Below are positions 57,966 through 64,000 of a stretch of 64,000 nt of DNA, in pieces. How positions within the stretch are numbered: the stretch's first letter is position 1; the number at the start of each line of letters is the position of its first letter. The position numbers and the translations under genes were made by a program. Location: the NCBI GenBank assembly GCA_951799405.1, contig OX637338.1:2356001-2420000 (forward strand), given 5' to 3'. The notes under the pieces were generated by a model. That model had not been told where the DNA came from and made no database searches. It saw nothing but the letters and a program-made list of their open reading frames with translations. Source of the DNA: Agapetus fuscipes (taxonomy: Eukaryota; Arthropoda; Insecta; Trichoptera; Glossosomatidae).

Positions 57966-58329
57966 TTATAAACTGATAAGTGTATGTGAAATGTGAAAAC
58001 TGCTTTCCGAATATCGACAAAGTATTTTAGTCCCGAAAAAATATGCCTGGCATATGGACACCCTACTAATAAATTTAAAAAAAGAACGCGGGAAGGTGGA
58101 CATTTTGATTTAATGACAGCTCGGTTTTGATATGTTTTGTTGTTACGTTTTGGAAAAATGAATGTTATAAAAATTCAAATAATAAGAAGTTTTGGAGTAT
58201 TAACTGGCTTAAAATGAAGAGATATTTTATCGTTTAGTGGATTTAAAGAAGTGGAATATCTCAAGCATCTCCTAAACAGACAAAGATATGTTTCTTTCTC
58301 GGCTACGGGTTAGAATCCTTTTCTTTTGA

Positions 58330-58410
58330 AATATGCCCCAAGAAGTCGCATGTGGCATGTGGAACCTATTTATTTTTGCAGGTAAGGGATTTGGCTTTAT
58401 GCCAACCACA
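58330..58410 (-). repeat. SINE-B tail fragment
   Basis: GTCGCATGTGGCATGTGG and ACCTATTTATTTTTGCAGG, reverse orientation. Confidence 0.6.
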
Positions 58411-58925
58411 GTGATGAAAGACTGACGAAGAAAGCATATGTTGCAAGAATAGATGGATGTCGTGGTAGAGGAAGACCGAGAAAGGTATGGATGGACCAAT
58501 TTTCCAAAATTGTAAATGAATGGAATATCCAGAGTCATAATAAAAGGAGAGCCTGTATGAAAAAGGTTATGACTCTGGAGGAAATGAAAGAATTACGTAA
58601 GGGCAGAAAGAAATGACAGTTGATCTGTAATAGGCTAGGGTTTTTAATATTAGAATTTCTTTTGTGTTTAGTTTTTGATGTCTATACATATTATTATTTG
58701 TTGATTTAAAAAAAGTTATTTGTTGTGTATGTTCCTTGACTTATAAGTTGGTATGCGGCTGACCAGCCATGCTATAGAAAATGGTTCACTTTGCCAATGT
58801 CACCCCTGTTAAAGGGAAGGTTGGCAGGAGTTGGTGTATGTTCATTTGAGATTCGAGTTTTTATATTGTATGTCCACATGCGGCATGTTCAAGGGCGAAC
58901 TTATACGTGTCTTCTTTGATCACTG
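58411..58925 (+). mobile_element. RTE-like element, 5'-truncated
   Basis: Coding remnant from GATGAAAGACTGACGAAGAA ([18 protein letters not shown]..) to a stop at 58616, 3' UTR and tail 58731-58925. Confidence 0.85.
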
Positions 58926-59246
58926 TTACCAAACTTTTAAAAAACGCTACTAAACTGCACATATAATGCAACATCCTACCGCGTGGTTGCGAAGGGGTTG
59001 CGCATGTGCCGTATGGAACATATTTATTTTAACAGGTAAGGGGAACTTACGCCTACTTGAGTTTAAAAAAATATATAAATCGCCTCACTGGCGCTGGCAG
59101 CCATTTAGGATGTACACTGTACAGGCCACATACTCGAAACATGTCTTTTCATAAAAAAAACCGCAACAGAGCTGCAAATATAATGCAAATTCTTACCGCG
59201 TTGTCTCCGCAGAAGCTGGAATATATTTATTTTTACAGGCAAGGCA

Positions 59247-59420
59247 TTCCTTGACTTATAGGTTGATATGAGGCTGACCACCCATACTGTTAAAAATGGT
59301 TCACTTTGCCAATGTCACCCCTGTGTCAGGGAAGGTCGGCAAAAGTTTATGGTTTATTTATGTTCATTTGATGGTTGGATTTTATTAGTAAGTATACATT
59401 CAGCATTTGTAAACGCGATG
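59247..59420 (+). repeat. RTE-like 3' tail, truncated
   Basis: TTCCTTGACTTATAGG to CATTCAGCATTTGTAAACGC, where it is cut by the next element. Confidence 0.8.
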
Positions 59421-59925
59421 TATGAATGAATGGGATATCCAGAGTCATAATAAAAGGAGGACTTGCATGAAAAAGGTTATGACTCTGGATGAAATGAAGG
59501 AAGTGTGCAAGGACAGGAAGAAGTGGCGGCTAATCTGCAATGGTGATTTCTAATGTTGGTGTATTAATTTGCTACATTTTTTGCATAGGAAATTTCTGAT
59601 TTTTTTTGTATAGATTTCTTTGTAAGGTTTTGTTCTTTTATATATTTAAATGTAATTTTTTATTCATATTCCTTGACTTATAGGTTGGTATGAGGCTGAC
59701 CACCCATACTGTAAAAAATGGTTCACTTTGCCAATGTTACCCCTGTTTCAGGGAAGGTCGGCAAAAGTTGTGGGGCTTATGTTCATTTGAGGTTTGGATT
59801 TTATTTGTAAGTACACATTCAGCATTTGTAAGCGCGAACTACACTTGTTGGTTTGTGGGCTTACATCTGAGAGCTTTAAATGAATATATCCTTGCAACTT
59901 AGATTATAGATTATAGATGTACACG
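59420..59925 (+). mobile_element. RTE-like element, 5'-truncated
   Basis: Last ~45 codons ([20 protein letters not shown]) to TAA near 59551, 3' UTR, tail 59668-59915. Confidence 0.85.
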
Positions 59926-59984
59926 TGTTTGTTTGTGGGCATGCATGTGATATGAGCTTTAAATCTTAATATATCTTTGCTCAG

Positions 59985-60970
59985 TCGGTGTTATGGCCAA
60001 GGGGGCCAAGTGGGCTGATCTTTCTAGCGTGTTTGGAATAGAACAACATTGGTTCGATCCCCGCTTGGGTCATTTGACCATAACTTTGACCCTGGTTCAA
60101 CATATGTTATAGGGTTATTACAATAACAACAATGAATTACTAATTGATGATATTAATACCCGTTTCTGATCAGGCAGAATAGGTTGGTGAATTGCATTCC
60201 TCTTCACAAATCGTTTTTTTTTTTTTAAATATATTTGTGAAGAGGAATGAAATTCACTAACCTATTCTATCTGGCCAGAAACAGGTATTAATATCATTAA
60301 TTAATAATTCATTATTGTTTCTATTAATAAATTATTAATTATTAATTACCCAATAACATCTGTTGAACCAAGGTCAAAGTTAAAGTCAAGTGACCCAAGC
60401 GGGGATCGAACCAAACGCAACTAAGCTACACATATAGTGTAACTCTTTGCCTGCGTTATCCCCGAAGGGGTCGCATGTGGCGCTTCGGGACCTATTTATT
60501 TTTACTGGTAAGGGGGGCGGCCTCGCACCAACCACGTGGGGGTTTCCCAGCTCCCGGGGGGGCTGGTTCTCATTTCTTTGTGAAGACTGAGTAAACCTTT
60601 GAGATCGAACCCATGCTCTCGGCATGGAATGCAAGCATTCTACCAATTAAGCTATCGACCTTTTTACGAGCTTGATCGTCGTCGCTACAAAGCGCCAATT
60701 CTCAAGCAAGACCCAGTTGCTGTAAGGCTGGATGGACCTTTGGTGACCGGTCATTAGGAAAGGTTTAATGAATTTTTCAACCCGGCGATGAGCAAATTTG
60801 AAAATATAAATGGTATATTTTTTGTGCTCCGCCGGGAATCGAACCCACAACCTTCCCATTCAGAGTCCGCAGTGTTACCACTGAGCTACGAACCGGTCAA
60901 CGTTATTCTATTTCAAATACGCTAGAAAGATCAGCCTCTTGGCTCCCTCAGCCATAACACTGATTGATAG
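59985..60970. repeat. SINE-C head-to-head pair, one copy interrupted
   Basis: Plus copy 59985-60218 (GGCCAAGGGGGCCAAGTGGG, GGTTCGATCCCCG, tail ATTGCATTCCTCTTCACAAA). Minus copy 60222-60408 continued at 60897-60970, interrupted by a two-headed SINE. Confidence 0.82.
60409..60896 (-). repeat. Two-headed SINE (A-B) inside SINE-C
   Basis: SINE-B part 60412-60655, SINE-A part 60656-60896 with head CGTAGCTCAGTGGTAACAC; junction as at 10640. Confidence 0.82.
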
Positions 60971-61119
60971 AAATGTAATAAAAATAAATCTTAATATTTT
61001 TTTCTTTGTAAGATTTTATTTAAATTACAAACTAAAAAAAAAGGGACTCCAAAGAATTAGGCTTAGCTAAGTAATAAACTGCTTTTATTATAATGTTCTC
61101 TTATTCAGAATCTGACACT

Positions 61120-61350
61120 TCCTTGACTTATAGGTTGGTAGGAGGCTGACCACCAATATTGTAAAAAAAAAACACTTTGCCAATGTCACCCCTGTTCCAG
61201 GGAAGGTCAGCAAGAGTTTGCTTATGTCCATTTGACATTGGATTTTATGTTGTAAATCCACATGCGGTATAAGTAAGCGTGAACTTATACGTGGCTGCTT
61301 ATGGGAATGCATTTAATATGAATTTTAAATGTAATTTATCTATGCAACTT
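61120..61350 (+). repeat. RTE-like 3' tail (solo)
   Basis: TTCCTTGACTTATAGG to CTATGCAACTTATAAAATTA. Confidence 0.8.
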
Positions 61351-61409
61351 ATAAAATTATTATTTTTATTATTAGAATATGCATTGTCAGATAATGGGTA
61401 CCTACTAAA

Positions 61410-61890
61410 TTGTTAACATCACAACGCGAAGCGACTTAATTACACATAAAGTGTAATTTCTTACCTGTGTTTTCCTCGAAGGGGTCGCATGTGGCGATTT
61501 GGGACCTATTTATCGGGTCAGCCTCACGCCAATCACTTCGGTTGAAGATGTGGTTTCCCAGCTCCCACAGGGGGGCGGTTCATATTTATTGTGAAGGCTG
61601 AGTACTCCTTGCCGGTATTTATTTTGGGGTTTAAATAAACACCGAAACGGGAAATCCTTTCTGGCACCCACGGTGGAGATCAAACCCTTGCTGCAAAGCA
61701 AACGTTGAATGCAAGCATTCTACTAACTGTGCCATAGACTGCACTTTTACAAGCTTGGTCATCGCTACAGAGTGCCAATTCTCATGCAAGACCCAATTGC
61801 TGTACGGCTGGATGGACCTTTTTGTGACCGGTCTTTGGTTAAAGCAATGAATTTTCCAACCCAGCAAAGAGCATTTGTGAATATATAACA
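61410..61890 (-). repeat. Two-headed SINE (A-B), diverged
   Basis: SINE-B 61410-61740, SINE-A 61741-61890; junction region CACTTTTACAAGCTTGG corresponds to that at 10640 and 60655. Confidence 0.72.
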
Positions 61891-61899
61891 TAACTCGCA

Positions 61900-62195
61900 A
61901 TTAAGTTACACCTACAGTGCAACTTCTTGCCGCGTCATCCCCGAAGGGTTTCGCATGTGGTGAGTCGAACCTATTTATTTTTACAAATAAAGGGGCAAGC
62001 CTTATGCAATCACTTCAGTTGAAGTAGGGGTTTCCCAGTTCCCGAAGAGGGTGGTACACATTTCTTGTGAAAGGTGAGTAGGTAAACCTTGCCGGTAATT
62101 GATTTTGGCGTTAGAAAAAAAAAACGAAACGGGGAATCATTTATGACACTCTGGGTAGGATTCGAACCCGAGCTCAGGGCATTGCTCATGCTCAT
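61900..62195 (-). repeat. SINE-B
   Basis: AAGTTACACCTACAGTGC, CCCCGAAGGGTTTCGC, GGTTTCCCAGTTCCCG; B box GGATTCGAACCCG near 62157. Confidence 0.75.
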
Positions 62196-62494
62196 CCTGT
62201 ATGTATGTGTCAGAAGGACCAACAGCACATGGACGCTTATACAAAGTTATATATTTTCTCAAGTAGCGTTACATCTTCCCGTGAATTAAAAGCAACGGCA
62301 CGACAAAACATGAACTTCTTTGTAGTTCGCGTGCTCATAACTATAAAAGTAAATAGTTCGTTGTTAATGAAGCTATTTTTGTTTGTAATTGCATATCTCG
62401 GGTGGCACTCTTTACAAGCACGTGTGTAGGGTATGGGCAAATACACTTCAGAATGAATATTTTCTTCTATTCCTTTAACCATTCTTACAATATG

Positions 62495-62720
62495 GATGGT
62501 TATTGATCAGGAGCAACACGGCCAATTATTTGCATCGTGCCTTTTGTATTGCTGGCCCTCTGCTTTTTAATGTTTTACCACACGAGCTGACAGCTGTGGA
62601 GAGTGCAAATGTTTTTAAATCAATATTGAAAACATGTCTGTTCAGGAGGGGCTATGGCTGTGCAGCGCCCTTATTACTTATTTATATTATTACTATCCTG
62701 ACTTTTCTTTATTAGTTACA
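62495..62720 (+). mobile_element. LINE 3' fragment (RT C-terminus)
   Basis: Plus frame AFCIAGPLLFNVLPHELTAV and NVFKSILKTCLFRRGY, the closing box of CR1/Jockey-type RTs. Confidence 0.65.
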
Positions 62721-62949
62721 TGAGCCAATTGATGTATTACATTATTCTGACATTGCATTTATTCAGAAACTGTAAAGAATGTGAATGCGATGTACTTCTA
62801 TGCATACCGTACATATTTAACAATTTGTCTTTCGTGGATTAAAGATATTCGGAACATGAAAAGAATTCAATCACCTTTTTATCAGAAAATTTATTAAATT
62901 ATGTATTAAAGCGTTCAATGAAATAAAGAACATATGGGCTAAAATTATG

Positions 62950-63017
62950 GCGAAGCCAGACTAAAACCAGCCCGGAGGGCCTAGCAGCCAACCGTGCGAG
63001 AGCGCGGTTTGGTCTGC
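62950..63017 (+). mobile_element. Helitron-like 3' end
   Basis: CCGTGCGAGAGCGCGG hairpin, 13 bp later CTAG then T (63014-63018). It interrupts the 3' UTR of the minus-strand RTE copy at an A/T position (compare 7485). The 5' end was not found. Confidence 0.6.
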
Positions 63018-63310
63018 TAGTTTAAATATAAAAAAGAACAAAACCTTACAAAGAAATCTATACAAAAAAAGTCAAAAATTTCCTATGCAAAAAAATGTGG
63101 CAAATGAATACACCAACATTAGAAATCAACATTGCAGATTAGCCACCACTTCTTCCTGTCCTTGCATACTTCTTTCATTTCATCCAGAGTCATAACCTTT
63201 TTCATACAAGTCCTCCTTTTATTATGACTCTGGATATCCCATTCATTCGCTATTTCAGAGATTTGATCCTTCCATACTTTTCTCGGTCTTCCTCTACCAC
63301 GACATACCAT
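63018..63310 (-). mobile_element. RTE-like element fragment, tail lost
   Basis: 3' UTR from TTTAAATATAAAAAAGAAC and the C-terminus ([20 protein letters not shown]); head-to-head with the next tail. Confidence 0.83.
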
Positions 63311-63319
63311 GTCTGATAT

Positions 63320-63575
63320 CTCCTTGACTGATAGGTTGGTACGAGGCTGACCACCCGTGCTGTAAAAATCGGTTCACTTTTGCCAATGCCACCCCGGTTC
63401 AGGGAACGGCGGCAGGAGTTGCAAGGTTTATGTCTATGTGAGGTTTTCTTTATTTGTATGCACACATGCAGAATGTGTAGGCGCGAACCTACATGTGCCT
63501 GTCTGTAGGCATGCATTTCATATGAGCCTTAAATGCTAACATATCCTTGCAGCTTAGATTATAGATGTAAACGGC
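63320..63575 (+). repeat. RTE-like 3' tail, old sub-family
   Basis: TCCTTGACTGATAGGTTGG to GCAGCTTAGATTATAGATG. Confidence 0.8.
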
Positions 63576-63594
63576 ACTGTATATTATTTTTTTC

Positions 63595-63870
63595 AAAATT
63601 TTTATTTAATTTTTTTATAAAATTGTAAGTGATGTATAATATTGTAGAACATTATTCTTTTTGCAACGCTTTCACTTCTGAGAAAATCACAATTGTTTAT
63701 TTTTTTCATATGGCAACTCATAGACGCAGATTAGCAAGAATGTTGCTATAACTAAATTTGGTAAGTATGTGTCAAACAATTACTTTACTGAAAATTTAAG
63801 AAAAATCGTCGGAGCCGTTTTTGAGAAAATCGCATTTGAAATATTCAGCTCTACGGAAGCCATCTTGAAT
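63595..63870. repeat. Relative of the 310-bp direct repeat
   Basis: ATCGTCGGAGCCGTTTTTGA, GGAAGCCATCTTGAATTCTC match 55340-55410. Confidence 0.7.
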
Positions 63871-64000
63871 TCTCCAAATAGTGAAAAAAAAAAAAAATTG
63901 CAAATAATTATATAATTTTTTCTTTCTTGTGAACTTACAAGTATAAAAAATTGCGTTTTTGTGGGTCTTTTTAATATTTACGATAAAAAATTTGAGATCG

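Noticed and set aside
54275..64000. Upstream coding exons of the MPN gene
   Set aside because: Expected here or beyond, but I found no stretch with both splice sites and family-like sequence; all recognisable content is repeats.

Overview
The window is a repeat-rich piece of an AT-rich insect nuclear genome. Lepidoptera fits best: the chitin synthase gene is split into 23 short coding exons and the introns are full of non-LTR retrotransposon tails, tRNA-headed SINEs and hairpin MITEs. The order is an inference, not a proof. Two host genes are visible, both on the minus strand.

Gene 1 (8322..32171) is a complete insect chitin synthase. I rebuilt 23 coding exons from GT/AG sites; every junction keeps frame and the product is 1561 aa with all signature motifs. 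The last exon (8322..8501) is separate; reading through the previous donor gives a premature TGA. Coiled coil and length favour class A (CHS1/kkv type); the single copy of the 177-bp exon favours class B. Gene 2 (43833..54274, 5' end not found) is an MPN/JAMM protein of the MPND / Drosophila CG4751 type, with intact metal ligands and a long Ser/Thr/Pro/Leu-rich tail. Its 7.9-kb intron holds several nested elements.

Layout: 1-8.3 kb, downstream of chitin synthase: the open ORF of an RTE-like retrotransposon running off the left edge, a 2.5-kb DNA transposon inside a SINE, and a mitochondrial 16S fragment inside a MITE. 8.3-32.2 kb, chitin synthase with repeats in most larger introns, including a 1.5-kb foldback and a 262-bp-period array of retrotransposon tails. 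32.2-43.8 kb, intergenic: LINE pieces, SINEs and a pogo-like remnant. 43.8-54.3 kb, MPN gene, whose intron carries a 2.6-kb terminal-inverted-repeat element filled with 171-bp satellite, inserted in a retrotransposon copy, plus a LINE with an open 685-codon frame inside a MITE. 54.3-64 kb: only repeats seen, including nested SINEs, diverged tandem blocks and a Helitron-like 3' end.

The most unusual content is the transposable-element architecture: several insertions can be dated against each other and against an empty site elsewhere in the window, one SINE shares its 3' end with a resident LINE, a two-headed SINE has the same junction in three copies, and the nearest AATAAA signal downstream of each host gene lies inside a MITE.
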